This document shows, in pieces, positions 34,576 through 46,504 of a stretch of 64,000 bases of DNA (positions within the stretch are counted from its first letter, which is position 1; every line of letters begins with the position of its first letter). Location: assembly GCA_001465935.1 (NCBI GenBank), contig LNKV01000005.1:682001-746000 (forward strand). The letters are read 5' to 3'. A program made the position numbers and the translations under genes. The DNA comes from Clarireedia homoeocarpa (taxonomy: Eukaryota > Ascomycota > Leotiomycetes > Helotiales > Rutstroemiaceae). The notes beneath the pieces were generated by a model. The model saw nothing but the letters and a program-made list of their open reading frames with translations, was not told the DNA's origin and searched no databases.

Positions 34576-36082
34576 ATTCGCTCAGCGAAACCTTCTCACA
34601 TGCACACCCTTCTACCTTTATGTCGCACAAGCACATGGCTGCCCCCCCTTTGACCCGGCTATGCTCGGGGCGTAAACTCCGAAATAGGAATACTGTAAGG
34701 AACCGAACGGCGAGTCAGGCAAAAAGCTCCACTGCACCGAGTCGCGTGTGTTCTGTACTTTGTATGCACGCTCAAGGCACCGGTAGGTACAAAGTACTGT
34801 GCGTGAATGTACAGCACAGTACAGTACAACAAGAACAGGCTTCTAGAGACTGATCGTACTATGCAACCCTGCTCGTACACTTTATGTAAGTATATGTATG
34901 CACGAGCGTTGCGCCGTCCTGATAAGATAGATACACACATACAAGTACACACAGCGGGCTCTTCCGCTATGATGAGACTGCATATATTGGTTGTGGCAGA
35001 TCTACAAAGTATCTCATACTTGTAATCACAGACTCACAGTGTCAATTGATCCTTGCTGTTTCCTTCATACTTGCATTCCTTTATGAGAAGATAGCTCCGC
35101 TCGAGAGCCGGCGTGAGCGGGGCTCATTCCTCGGTTGAGAAACAAATCGACAAGCATTTTATTTTTCAATTTTTTTTTTTTTTTTTCTTACCTTTCGTAT
35201 ATTTTGGTCCAGACATGCTTATGCTTGTGCTGCTGCACTTTGTACGGCCGTAGATGTAAAATGAACCGCGGTACTTTTCGAGGGACTAATGGTTCGAGAA
35301 GACAGCAGTAATCGTTGCAGACGGGATGAGTCGATGATGTTAGATCATGCGGATTGCGTAATAACTAACGAATTGCAAATGCCGTCAAATAGTCAGAGAT
35401 TCGCTTCCCTCCGCTGGCCGCTTCACCTCCCTCTTCCTTACCGCATTCTACGCTGCCGGTCTAGCTCTCCATCTTTTTCCGCTTTTGCGGAGGTGGGTGT
35501 GGGACAGTGGGAGAAGTGGGCTGGGCCCCTGCTCGCTCCGTTCTTGGTGCTGGTCGTTGTTTTGAGGGGGGGGGCGGGAGTTCTACGAGCACGAAAGCGT
35601 GAGAGCTCGATCGTCCCGATGTCTAATACCGCAAGTTGGAGTAGAGTACGAAGCAGGTGAGAAAGAAGGAGGTAGAAGATATATCCCGCAAGTCTAGCAT
35701 CCCCCCCCCTTTCTTGATTGGACACAAGAAGTTGTCCAAGTGCGGAGTAGAAATGTGATTTCCAAGCATCATCATTCATCTACAGTATCTACTTGTGACA
35801 AGTTGCTGAATACGAAAAAATATTCCGCAATGGCTAATAGTCGGTGGTTGAGGATCCACAAGCGCATTGTAGTTCTATCCGTCGCTTCTTCGGTAGCAAC
35901 TTCTGAGGTCTGCTCGCTTCCATTTCTCTCCTTTCTTGTGACTTTTTCTCGAGAACTCTTACCCGAGTCCCATGGAATATCGCAATCTAGGAAGAAGTAA
36001 CTTAGCCGTATACACTCACATGCCTGCTTATGTCAAAAACCACACCTCGAACCAATCTTTACAAATTTTACAAAGATCTTTA

Positions 36083-36141
36083 GGTTGTTGCAGGTTGCAG
36101 GTTGTTGCAGGTTGTTGCAGGTTGTTGCAGGTTGTTGCTGG
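36083..36141. repeat. 10-bp tandem repeat (GGTTGTTGCA)
   Basis: About six copies of GGTTGTTGCA, with one copy shortened by three bases and the last degenerate. Confidence 0.8.
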
Positions 36142-36398
36142 TCATTGCTGCTACGGCCCCAGTAAACCCACAATCCTCATGCTATTTATCCCAGGCCCTA
36201 GTCTAGTCCTCCTCTCCTTACTAAGCGCACATACTGTGTGTCTGGTGTGTGTACTTGCACGCACTTGTGTTGCGCGTTGCTTGTGTAAGACTTAATTGTA
36301 TACAGTAAGGGCTCTACTAAGAAAGAAACGCAGAAGCCGAACGGGTGTGTTCTTTGCATCATCATTTGATATAGTTGTCATCCAGTCCCTTTGCACAT

Positions 36399-36434
36399 TC
36401 TTCTTTCTCCTTCTCCTTCTCCTTCTCCTTCTCT
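36399..36434. repeat. CTTCTC hexanucleotide repeat
   Basis: About six copies of CTTCTC. Its period of six creates several overlapping spurious ORFs on both strands at 36291-36711. Confidence 0.8.
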
Positions 36435-36855
36435 TTTCCTTTTGCCTCGAGGTGGTGCGCCCAGGATTTTCTCCTCGCTCGTGTCGTTGCATCTAGGGAT
36501 CCGTGGGACCCTCCCTCTTCTGGCATTCTCCGTACGACCGTCTTGGTATATGTACAGACAGATACATATGTACACACAGATACATAGTTCTATGTGCATT
36601 CTTCGAGTCTCAGCAATTCTTATCATAAATTGCCACTCTTCGCCCCAATCTTGTTTCTCTCATACATTGGCCTTCTTTCCCTTCAACCAGGTCCCGAGCA
36701 TAGGTCATTAGGAAATCTCCAACTCAATTGCACAATTCAAAGGGCAAAGCTGCGCTCTTTCACATGCTACTGTAGAACTATAGCTGGCCCGACATAAAAT
36801 TTGGGGTTGTATGAGCGGGCAAGCATCTTTTTCTTTTTTATTCTACACATTCGTC

Positions 36856-39741
36856 ATGAACACGGATACCGGCATGGATACCTTTCAACAATCACAAAGC
36901 TCCAACTCACAGGACTCTTTCCCTCGGGAATCGGATTTTCAGGACCACTTCTCCGAAGAACCCATTTCACAGCAGCCAACCCCGCAGGAATCAACACCCG
37001 CTCCGCCCGCAGCTACATCATCCTCAGAGAATGAATCGCCTTCCAATGCGAAGACGACGAAGCGGAAGGGTCCCACTAGCAAATTAGATGAAGATGGAAA
37101 TCCGAGGCCCACCAAGAAGAGGTCCTCAAAGGCCTGTCAGAATTGTCGGACCCGAAAAGTGCGCTGCGACCTGATGCAGAAGTACCACATCGATGAGCAT
37201 GGAGCAGTGTTGTGTTCCAATTGTGCCATAGACAAAATTCCCTGTCTGGTGACGGAAAGCAAACGCAAAAAGTAAGCCGCAAAATGATACTGGTCCAGCA
37301 AATCGACTAATTGACAAATCTCGTTAGGAAGAACCGGGAAACACAACGCGTCGAGGTTTCTGGGAAGTCCTCCTTCGGGGTGAATGCAGGCCGAATATAT
37401 GTAGGCGGCATGACGAAGACAGGAGAACTTCATAATGAGGATGGAAGAAGATTCAGCGAATCATCGGCAATGTCAATTGAGGCCGGTAATAACTACATGC
37501 AGCCTCAGCATGCCCCTCATTCCCATTGTAAGCCACGAGCTTCATTGGACGCTATGCGTTATACGTATATATATCAAGCAGTACTAACATGATAAAGACC
37601 AGACAGCCAACCACCAGGTAAATCACAGCGATCTTATACGGAAACAGAACTCTATACCTCGTCCTTCTTCTTTCGATGCCGATCCAACGTATGCGCTTCT
37701 TGCAAGTGCTTCAATGACTGGCGATTTGACCCGCGCACGACTCACTTCAAGTACCCCCCCGCCTGTATTATTGAAGCATCATCTTCCCGATTATATCAAA
37801 CCACTACCTCAAAAAATGACTTCTATCGATATCGATTATCTCTACGGAAAAGGTGCATTATCGGTACCTGAGGATTCCATGCGAAGTGCTTTGCTTTGCG
37901 CGTACATTGAATATGTACATCCTTATATGCCCCTTCTGGACCTGAACGAGACGATGACGATAATCAATGGAAATGGAATGCCTGGAAATATTAGTTTATT
38001 ATTGTTTCAAGCGATAATGTTTGCTGGTGCAGGTTTCGTCGATATACAATACTTAAAAGACGCGGGGTTCCCGAGTAGGAAAGCCGCCAGAAAGGCATAC
38101 TTCCAGAAGGCGAGGGTATGTCATTATGTGATATTTTGTGCAGGAAAAAGCTGATTTTTAAAGGTTCTCTACGACGTCGACTACGAAATGGATCGAGTTT
38201 CCCTTATCCAGGCACTACTTCTCATGACATATTGGTACGAAACACCGGACGATCAAAAAGACACATGGCATTGGATGGGCGTCGCAATCTCCCTCGCACA
38301 CACGATTGGACTGCATCGAAATACAGAAAACGCAAATATGGAACCACAGAAGAAGAAACTATGGAAGCGAATATGGTGGTCTTGTTTCATGAGGGATCGA
38401 CTTGTTGCATTGGGAATGAGGCGACCAACTCGAGTAAAGGACGGAGATTACGATGTAGCGATGCTCACAGTAGACGATTTCGACATTAGAGAACATTCAC
38501 TATCGATTCAAATCATTCCTCCAGAATGCACCCTATTCCGAGATGTCGAGGCTCAAAGGGAGCTAGCTCATATGTGTGTTGCAAAAGCAAAGTTGTGTCT
38601 GTGCATCAGTCATATTCTCGAAGCTCAATATTCTGTGCTGGTCAAAAACCAAGGTGTACAAGGTCAAGAAGGAAGCACGGGATCGAATGTCATGCTTATT
38701 CCGAAGAAGGAAGCGACAGAGGAGGTGAAGCAATGCGATGCGGAGCTTGAAGAATGGGCTGAGGAGCTGCCCCCTTCCTGTAGGTATACAAACAAGGTGG
38801 TGCCCGGCAACAGCGGCTCGCCTTTATTTGTGCAACGTACTCTGTTGCACATGGTTTATTATACGACGGTATCGGCATTGCACAGACCTCAAGTCCTCCC
38901 AGCTACACAAAACAACCAAACTAGTCGATTAGCAGTATATGACGGTTCGAGGCGCAAAGTTCGTGAAGCAGCACGCGAAATAACACGCTTCAGCCGAGAT
39001 TTGCACGACCGTCGTCTGGAGAGATTTCTCCCCACAACGGGTGTAACATGTCTTATTCCGGCAATTATTATTCACCTACTGGATATCAAATCTCTAGATG
39101 AGAACGAACAGAAAGGAGCAATGGATGGATTCCTTCAATGCATGACTGTGCTTGAAAACCTACGCGACAATTATGCATCAGCCGACTTCGCGACACAGTT
39201 CCTGGAGGCGGCGATTCGGAAAGCAGATATGGAATCGGTGCTCGGATCATCACGGGAAAGGGAAGCGATTCGTGAAAGAGAGGCAATGCGGGAAATGGAA
39301 AACTCGCAACGATTCGATCGATATGGAAGTTTCAGCCAAGTCGCAAAACCTACAGTCTCCGCATCGAGAAGAACCCCGCCTTTCACTGAAGAGGTCGCTC
39401 GACCGTTGTATGCTGCTCCTGATGCGAATCTCCAATTGAACGATATCGCCGCTCGAACACCACCGGATACGGAAAATAGCTTTGAGTCGATACCGTTGAA
39501 TGGGGGTGGAGGTGCGGGGGATCTCAATCTCGATGGGCCGTTGTTGAATTTTGGTGATTTCGTCAACCTCGATCATACGAATGGGAACGGGAATGATTTC
39601 TTTAATGTTCCATTGTTGCTTGAAGGCGCGCATGGCGAGTCTGGGGGCGCGATGGAGGATATGAGTTGGTTGAATAGTTGGAGTAGACTTAATAGTCCGG
39701 GTCCAGAGGATGGGATTATGGATGGGCTGTTTGTGAGTTAG
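36856..39741 (+). CDS. Zn2Cys6 transcription factor, cutinase regulator CTF1-like
   Basis: A nuclear zinc-cluster activator resembling the CTF1/FarB group, which regulates fatty-acid and cutin-degradation genes. Exons are 36856-37271, 37328-37527, 37598-38115 and 38164-39741, 903 aa. The cluster is Cys94, 97, 104, 120, 123 and 130; the loop between the third and fourth Cys is 15 residues, longer than usual. It is preceded by a basic stretch (KRKG, TKKRSSK) and followed by KRKKKNR. The middle domain has SMRSALLCAYIEYVHPYMPLLD, RVSLIQALLLMTYWYETPDD, WHWMGVAISLAHTIGLHRN and LWKRIWWSCFMRDRLVALGMRRP, the Fungal_trans signature. The C-terminus is acidic and Asn/Gly-rich, a likely activation domain. 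Intron 2 has a perfect TACTAAC branch site. An in-frame ATG at 36811 would add 15 hydrophobic residues and seems less likely. Confidence 0.86.
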
Positions 39742-40452
39742 GGGGTTAAAGAGGTCATGAGGTGAAATGATTAATTGTAATGGGCGTTTGCATGATGGAC
39801 TGGATACGGAGTTTGGAGTTTGCGGTTTTATAGCTAGGCAGTGTAGCCGGCAGAGCGAAGCGGGGGGAAGGGGTACTAGAAAAGGATTCATGATAACGAG
39901 TGGATAAATATATATCATAATAGCGACTCTGTCTTTGGATGGATAGATGCGCAAGGCATTTGCACGATTGGTTGTGATCTAGAGATAGCGTGTCTGCTGT
40001 CTTATTACGTCTTACGACGAGAGCTGCAATATTGATGTTGGGAGTTGGAAATTTTTTGAAGGGAGGATATATACATGGTGATAGTTTTACTCATACAACA
40101 TCTGGGTTTTGACATGTAATGCGAATTCCATGGTACTCTGTTTGACTGGAGCCATGATATTCGTGAAGTCTATTATCGAAATGGTGATTATTCGATCCTA
40201 CGGGAATCGAGAAGATTGTGTCTCTAGAATAAAAAAGAAAAGTTGCACTCCGAAGAGACCTTTGAAAATAGCTTTGTCCTATCCAAGAAGAAAAGGAAAC
40301 CCACAAAGAAGCCAAAAGAATTCAAATCGATAATTACATTATATCTTCGCTTCCCTTCCCTCAAAAGGGGCTCACTCTGTCGCTCCATATAACTAAAAAA
40401 GAAGAAAGAAGAGAGAGAAAGGCAAAGAAAAAAAATAAAAATCGAATTTGAA
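39742..40452. other. Intergenic between regulator and tRNA
   Basis: This 711-bp stretch holds the 3' region of the regulator and the purine-rich flank of the tRNA. No gene was recognised. Confidence 0.4.
40428..40441 (-). terminator. Pol III terminator of tRNA-Ile
   Basis: On the minus strand a run of five T and then eight T, split by one A, begins 12 nt after the tRNA 3' end, as expected for RNA polymerase III termination. Confidence 0.75.
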
Positions 40453-40545
40453 TGGTCACTACGAGGGTCGAACTCGCGACCTTGGCGTTGACTTGGTTGA
40501 ATTAGTCTATTAGCACCACGCTCTAACCAACTGAGCTAAGCGACC
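40453..40545 (-). tRNA. tRNA-Ile(AAU): tRNA-Ile (anticodon AAT) with intron
   Basis: The cloverleaf is complete. The acceptor GGTCGCT pairs with AGTGACC (one G-T), with discriminator A. The D arm is GCTC-AGTTGGTTA-GAGC, the anticodon stem TGGTG pairs with CGCCA, and the T arm carries GTTCGAC in its loop. The anticodon AAT is at 40509-40511. A 19-nt intron (about 40489-40507) follows the base 3' of the anticodon, the standard position. The mature tRNA is 74 nt before CCA. Internal A and B box sequences TTAGCTCAGTTGG and GAGTTCGACCC are present. Confidence 0.95.
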
Positions 40546-42804
40546 TAGTTCTTTTTATTGTGGGTGATGATGGGTGGGTTGTTAAACTGGGATATGTTGA
40601 GTATTACTGACTGATAAGTTGACGGAAATTTTACATCGTTGCGTAATTTTTATGGATGTTTTTTTTTTGGTGGGGGTTGTGGGGGTGAGTGAGTGAGTGA
40701 GTGGGAGTGGGGTAGGCGGGAAAAAGAAGGTCGGTCTAGGTAGGTAGTTAGAGGAGGGACTTTTTTGGAGGAAAAGAAGTTGGATGGTAAGGTAAGGTAA
40801 GACAAGCTAAGGTAAGGGGAAAAGAGCAAGAACTTACTTAGGTAAGTTAAGATGTATATCTTTTGTTTTTCTTGATTAACTATTGCAGGCAACTAAATAA
40901 ATGATTGATTTGTTCGTTGTGGTACTCTCTAATGGATGGGGTGGTGCAGCAGTGAAGCTCGCTTAGCCTTTCCCCCTCTCCCTGGACGGACCATACTACA
41001 CCTCAACTCTGCATCTACTGTGCTACTGTAGCTCGAGGCTTCCTCTCCCTTGCCGATACTCTGCTAGAAACTGCATGCATGAAAAGGGAATAGACAATTC
41101 AATTCATACTCAGTGTGTTTTGTTTGCATCAGGCTTTATTTTCTCTCTCTTCTCAATGCGGACTCACGACACCTACACACACGACATAAGTGCTCGTAAC
41201 CAGCGACTTCGAAATAACTCTCGATCTAGTCCAACCTACTGGAAGTGCTGGTATCGGAATCTCATGGCAGTATATCTATCTATCCACTACAAGCCCCACT
41301 ACGACCGTGAGAGATCAAACGTTTTAACTTATTTTATTTCCCCTGTGTCTGCACTGCATCATTGATGCATTGATTACCCTAGATAGAGCAGAACATTCGA
41401 AATATTCGCGTGAGCAGGGAGGGATTAGAACTCGAATACGACTATCTACCTATCTACGTTCTTTTGATCAGCAAAACTATCCACCGCGGGCCCTACGTTC
41501 TTGTGGGGCCCGAACAGAAATCCAAGGATTCGGTCTGTTTGTATTCATTGTCTGCCGTTGACATGACATGACATGACATGACTTACTCGATCCGACCCAA
41601 GCTCACTCATTGTAACTTCATGCATATCCAGCATCAGTGCACCATAGACTTGGGGTATATCATATCAGCAGTAATCTCTATGTTTAACTTCAGGACATCG
41701 ATTTCACCTCACCTCGTAGAGTAGTGCATAACATGACATAACTGCATGTTGTTCAGGCAAGAGACATCCCGGCACACCCATGTGACATGAAAAGCTACTG
41801 CAATCCCTGTGCCGTGGAATCAGAATCAGAATCCGCGAGCGAGCTGCCTCGTTTTCAGTTCCTGTGATCCACATGAGACTTCTGTTCATCCAACTACTCA
41901 CCTACCTACCTACCTACCTACCTTCCGGTTTCTGCATCATGGTGGCCGCTCGGAAAGAAACCTGTGCTCTGAGATCTTACAAGCTAGCCAGAAGTGCTGA
42001 GTGAATAAATAAATAAATAAATAGATAGGCGTATCGGACAAGCTCCCCATGCGCAACGACAGGGATGCAGCTATACCGTCGGGAGACGACCTAGCCAATT
42101 CGAAACTCGCATCTCCTACGAGCGATTAAGACAGCATTCGACCGCCCGGGGACTTGATATAGTAGTAAACCCAGGACGATGCCAGCCCTTGAGGAGTCAG
42201 GACGAATATCCAAAGGTCATACATAGCATCGTTTTCCCACCTGCATCCATTTTCTCCCGAGGCGCCAATCCATCCTTTTGATTGCATAGGAAATGACTTT
42301 CGCTTGACACCCTTTTTTGAAAAGTTTCACATAGTCCGCAGTGTAGGATGAGAGTCTATTTGCTTTTCGAGCAATGAATGATCCTACATGCCCGGAACAC
42401 TACGTGAGCGAAGATCTTACAAGGCAATGCGTGGTAGAGTTGTGAATCTCAACATGTGCACATTTGCCTTGATGGATTGGAAATGGTAATTTGCAGGCTA
42501 TTGCTAGATGACCGCACACATATAAACCGGTCGATCAATGTCGCAAGAATGCGACAATTGTCTTCGAGACTGGGCGAGAAGATCAAGATATACACCCTTT
42601 GCGACGTCTGACTATTCATTCTCATCTAGCACTTGGATTGAGGCATGAACGAAATTGCATACGACATAGATAGTTTCACCTGTTGCACTCGCAACCTAAA
42701 ACAGATAATAACTGGCAAACGCTAATCATTTATTCACAAACAGCCAGCACATCTTCTAACAATCTACATATCATACACCTCGAAAAGAGTAGGAGATTCC
42801 TAAT
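40546..42804. repeat. Repeat-bearing intergenic region
   Basis: This 2.26-kb region between the tRNA and the LeuRS 3' end shows GAGT repeats (40684-40704), ACATG repeats (41559-41582), CTAC repeats (41899-41922) and AATA repeats (42002-42022). Its ORFs are all under 100 codons and no domain was recognised. Confidence 0.6.
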
Positions 42805-45800
42805 TTACATAACAAAGTTGATCAATCGACCATTCCTAACCACAATAATCTTCTTCGCCTTCTTAACATCGATCTGATTCTTTGCTTCGCCAAATCTAAT
42901 TTTCCCTTCTGACGTCTTCATGATCTCCTGTAAAACTACTTTGTCTAATGCTTCCGTCGTGATCTCTGCTGCAGGGATTGGTATATTGGCGACAAATCTC
43001 AATTTCCCGTTAACTTGTACCGTACAAGCTTGTGTATCTGGCACTAGCAACTCCAGTGTTCCATCTGGTTGAGGGAACGGGACAGAGAATATCGAGTCTC
43101 TTTCACACCAAGAAGTATTCACTTGTAACTCTTCAGCGTTCTCAGAATTGGATAAATACAACCAACACTCTTCTGAGAAGACAGGTGTGATTGGAGCCAT
43201 CATTTGAATTAGTGCCTCGGTTGCGCTTCTGACGATTTTACTGCTTGAGCTTGATGTTATCGTGCTGCCAGTGTATGTCTTGCTGTGCTCGATGATGAGA
43301 TTGGTAAGAGCCATCAAATCAGAAACGGCCGTGTTGAGTGAGTAAGTTGTACTGTAAGCTTCGTTGACATTGACTATGGTCTGTTGCACCGCCCTCCATA
43401 ACTTTGTATCTGCTTCGTATGATTTGAACATGCCATTTGAAGTTATATCTTGAAAATTTTCCATGGATCGCTCCTCCTTCGACTTTTTGATGTTGTCGCG
43501 GTGTTCTGCGGCTTGGAGAAGATACTGTTTGGGCGTCCAAGGGCTTACTGCGTCGGCTCCAGTGTTGAGCCCATCGGGATTTTCAGGTAAAGACGCAGTG
43601 AGATGGACGTGATCATAAACACGATTCAACCAACGTGTGATGCCAGAAATCTTCTCTTCGTCCCATTCAAGGACGTCGGGAACAGGTGCCTGGAAGAGAA
43701 TGTGTGCTCTTGTGGCGTCTGCACCATACTTGGACATGCATGTAGTTGGATCAACTCCATTATATTTCGATTTTGACATCTTCTCGAAGCTGATATTTGC
43801 AACATTTCCTGACGCAATAACAATTGGTTTCGAAGGTGTACTAAGATCCACCTCACCAGGCTTCAGAAATCGCCCGTTTTCCGGATCAGAGTACGTTCTT
43901 CCATGAACCATTCCTTGAGTCAACAACTTCCTGAAAGGTTCCCCACGAATGTCAGAATTTGACCCCGCAGGCCAAAGTGGAGTTGTTGAGAGAAATTTTG
44001 AAATAAAACGAGCATATAATAGATGTAGAATAGCGTGCTCAACACCACCAACGTATATATCTACGGGAAGGATGGCGTTTGCAGCATCCGGAGAAAACGG
44101 GCTGCTCTCATTTTTAGCATCTGCGAACCTCATGAAATACCAACTAGAATCGACAAATGTATCCATAGTATCGGTGTCTCTGGTCGCATCTGTGCCACAC
44201 TTAGGACAAGGAATATGTTTCCACTCATGGGCATCATCCAGAGGGTTTCCGGCTTTGCCTTTCAACCAATGACCATCAACTTGTGGTAACTTCACAGGAA
44301 GCTCATCAGCGGGCACAGGAACTGGGCCACAACTACCACAATGGATAATGGGGATTGGTGTACCCCAATATCTCTGTCGGCTGACCAGCCAATCTCTAAG
44401 ACGCCACGTCTCAGCTGCTGACCCAAGAGCCTTCTTCTCGAGTAGGGTTATGATGTTCTTAATTGCTTCTGCCGAGGTCTGTCCCGAAAACAGTCCGTTC
44501 TTTGAGTTTAGCCGACCATGATGAACGAAAGGTTCGTCTTCAAATGGAGAATTAGAGCCACCAGTTACAGGAGATACGACGTGCCTTGCAGGACTTTCAG
44601 GACGGTTATACTTCCAGAATGCATGATCGCGAGTATCATGACCAGGAACTCCCATTACAGCACCGTCCCCGTAATCACCCAGAACGTAAGGAGCTACAAA
44701 GATTGGTAGAGCATCCTTAGCAGAATCAGGGGTAGATTCTTCAGATACTAGCGGATTTATTGCGCGGATATCGGGAAGAAGATAGCCTGCCTTAGAATCA
44801 GGTAGCAGCTCTGGCATCTTGTTCAAGAACTCTTGAAGCTTTAGATCATACTTTGCAAAGTGATCAACGATTGGGTGTGTTGCTGCAAGTGCGAGATACT
44901 GAACACCAAATATAGTATCGGGGCGGGTAGTGAACACTTCAATTGCTGGCTGGGCAATTTTATCAGGTGTAGAGATGCCGAACTGTATTCTGGCACCTTG
45001 TGACTTCCCCAGCCAATTCTTTTGCATTGTCAAAACTCTTTCTGGCCACATACCTCCTTCTGCTAAGTGATCAAGATCCCGCAGCAGTTGTTCTCGAAAC
45101 TCGGATATACGTAAAAACCATTGCTTTAATTTTCTCTTTTCTACCTTGGCTCCTGATCTCCACGAGCAACCATTTGCATCAACTTGTTCGTTTGCAAGGA
45201 CGGTCTTATCGACAGGATCGTAATTGACCAAAGATTCGGCTTGGTATGCTAGACCGCGCTCGTGTAGGAGTAGGAAGATCTTTTGAGTGTGTTTGTAGAA
45301 GGTTGGATCGCAAGTTGTAATCTCCTACCGATTGATTAGCTGCCGAAACCCAAATATAAAACAGTCAACGTGCTCTATCCCAATTCCAGCGTCCATTCAT
45401 AGCAGCAACCTGGCTTTTCATTTTGGCAATGTTCTGCGCTGTCCATATAGCAGGATCAATTCCACGATCTATTGCTGCATTTTCAGCAGGGAGCCCAAAA
45501 GCGTCCCAGCCTATAGGATGCACAATATCATAACCTTTCATTTTCCAAAATCGACCCAAAACGTCAGATATTGTGTATACACGAAGATGGCCGAGGTGAA
45601 GATCCCCGGAAGGGTAAGGAAACATAGGCAAAATATATTTCTTTTTCCGACCAGAATGGGATTTCTCATCCGCCGCGTCTGAGGCGCTTTTCCCGGCATG
45701 GTTCGAATCTGCAAGACCCTGCCATTGAGCTTGCCATCGTTTGTCAAGGGTCGGTAGATCTAGTGACCGGTAGCTATAGCGCCTCGCAGACAAGCAAATC

Positions 45801-45922
45801 ACCCTTCTGGAACGATACCACGCAATACGGCCATTGAAGCTACCGACGGGCTGTATGTGCTGAATCGGGCGGTGCCCTAGGATCGCTCTCGTTGATGCAC
45901 ATCTGCGAATTGTGGACTGCAT
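42805..45922 (-). CDS. NAM2: Leucyl-tRNA synthetase, mitochondrial
   Basis: This class I synthetase charges mitochondrial tRNA-Leu; in some fungi the same protein also helps splice group I introns. Exons are 45922-45374 and 45324-42805, 1022 aa. The N-terminus is Arg/Ser-rich without acidic residues for about 40 residues, fitting a matrix presequence. The bacterial-type order is seen: PMFPYPSGDLHLGH (HIGH motif, 109-112), GWDAFGLPAENAA, the CP1 editing domain with TTRPDTIFGVQY and a GDYGDGAVMGVPGHDTRD block, WYFMRFAD, and FEKMSKSKYNG (KMSKS near residue 697), then the anticodon-binding helical domain. The only join giving NWDREITTCDP uses a GC donor (GCACGT) at 45373 with AG acceptor, a noncanonical GC-AG intron of 49 nt. 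It is divergent from an amino-acid permease. Confidence 0.93.
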
Positions 45923-46504
45923 TTTCCCGCAGCATTGTGGTTCAGAAGAGCAGTTCAGTTGAAGCCTCGGTCAGCAATTGCGTGTGTTCGTCATGGCAAA
46001 CACCTGGGCTGGGAGAGGAAGCTCTTTTCGAATCGATATTGAAGCTTCCCAACTCAAGCCTTCCCCTCCTTGCCCGCACAAAAAAAAAATCCGAGCACAG
46101 ACCACATTTGAATCAACCGGCTGGAGCGCAGTGCACAGGTGCAACCGCCAAGACCGTCAATCCTTCACAAAGGCAGCAACACCAATCAATCAGTGTAACA
46201 AGAAGAATCTCCTTGGTCTTTCCCCTTCTTCCCCAGTTTCCTTACTCTGCTTTGATTCAAGTACATATTGATACTTGTGCATTTCTTCTTTTCTCTCTCA
46301 ATTCTCTTATACTAATAGTCGTATTGTCTGCGAAGAAAGCTTGTATCTGCGCGCTCTTCAGTCAAGTCACCACGACCGATAATGATATAGGATATAATAC
46401 CAGCATCACGATAAACGAGAGCAACACACGACCATCAAAACCCAGCTCTGAACTCTCCCAAAGAATGCGGCGACCTCATTGAACGACTCTCACGAAAGAA
46501 TATA
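45923..46504. promoter_or_regulatory. Divergent intergenic region LeuRS / permease
   Basis: This 582-bp region between two divergent starts contains an A-run at 46079-46089 and a pyrimidine-rich leader before the permease. No known element was identified. Confidence 0.45.

Larger units (their letters stand above)
32948..36855. repeat. 3.9-kb intergenic region with minisatellites
   Basis: This lies between the divergent ADH gene and the CTF1-like regulator. It contains several arrays listed separately, a T17 run at 35170-35186 and many AGTACAGTAC-type words around 34795-34830. No ORF here resembles a protein: the longest follow the repeats. It must hold both promoters, and the regulator may have a long 5' UTR, but no element was identified. 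Confidence 0.6.

Noticed and set aside
33440..36141. Regular repeats that could suggest a CRISPR array
   Set aside because: Units of 9-10 bp are directly adjacent without spacers, and the genome is eukaryotic; these are minisatellites.
36291..36711. Several overlapping 60-106 codon ORFs on both strands
   Set aside because: They are produced by the CTTCTC array, whose period of six suppresses stops.
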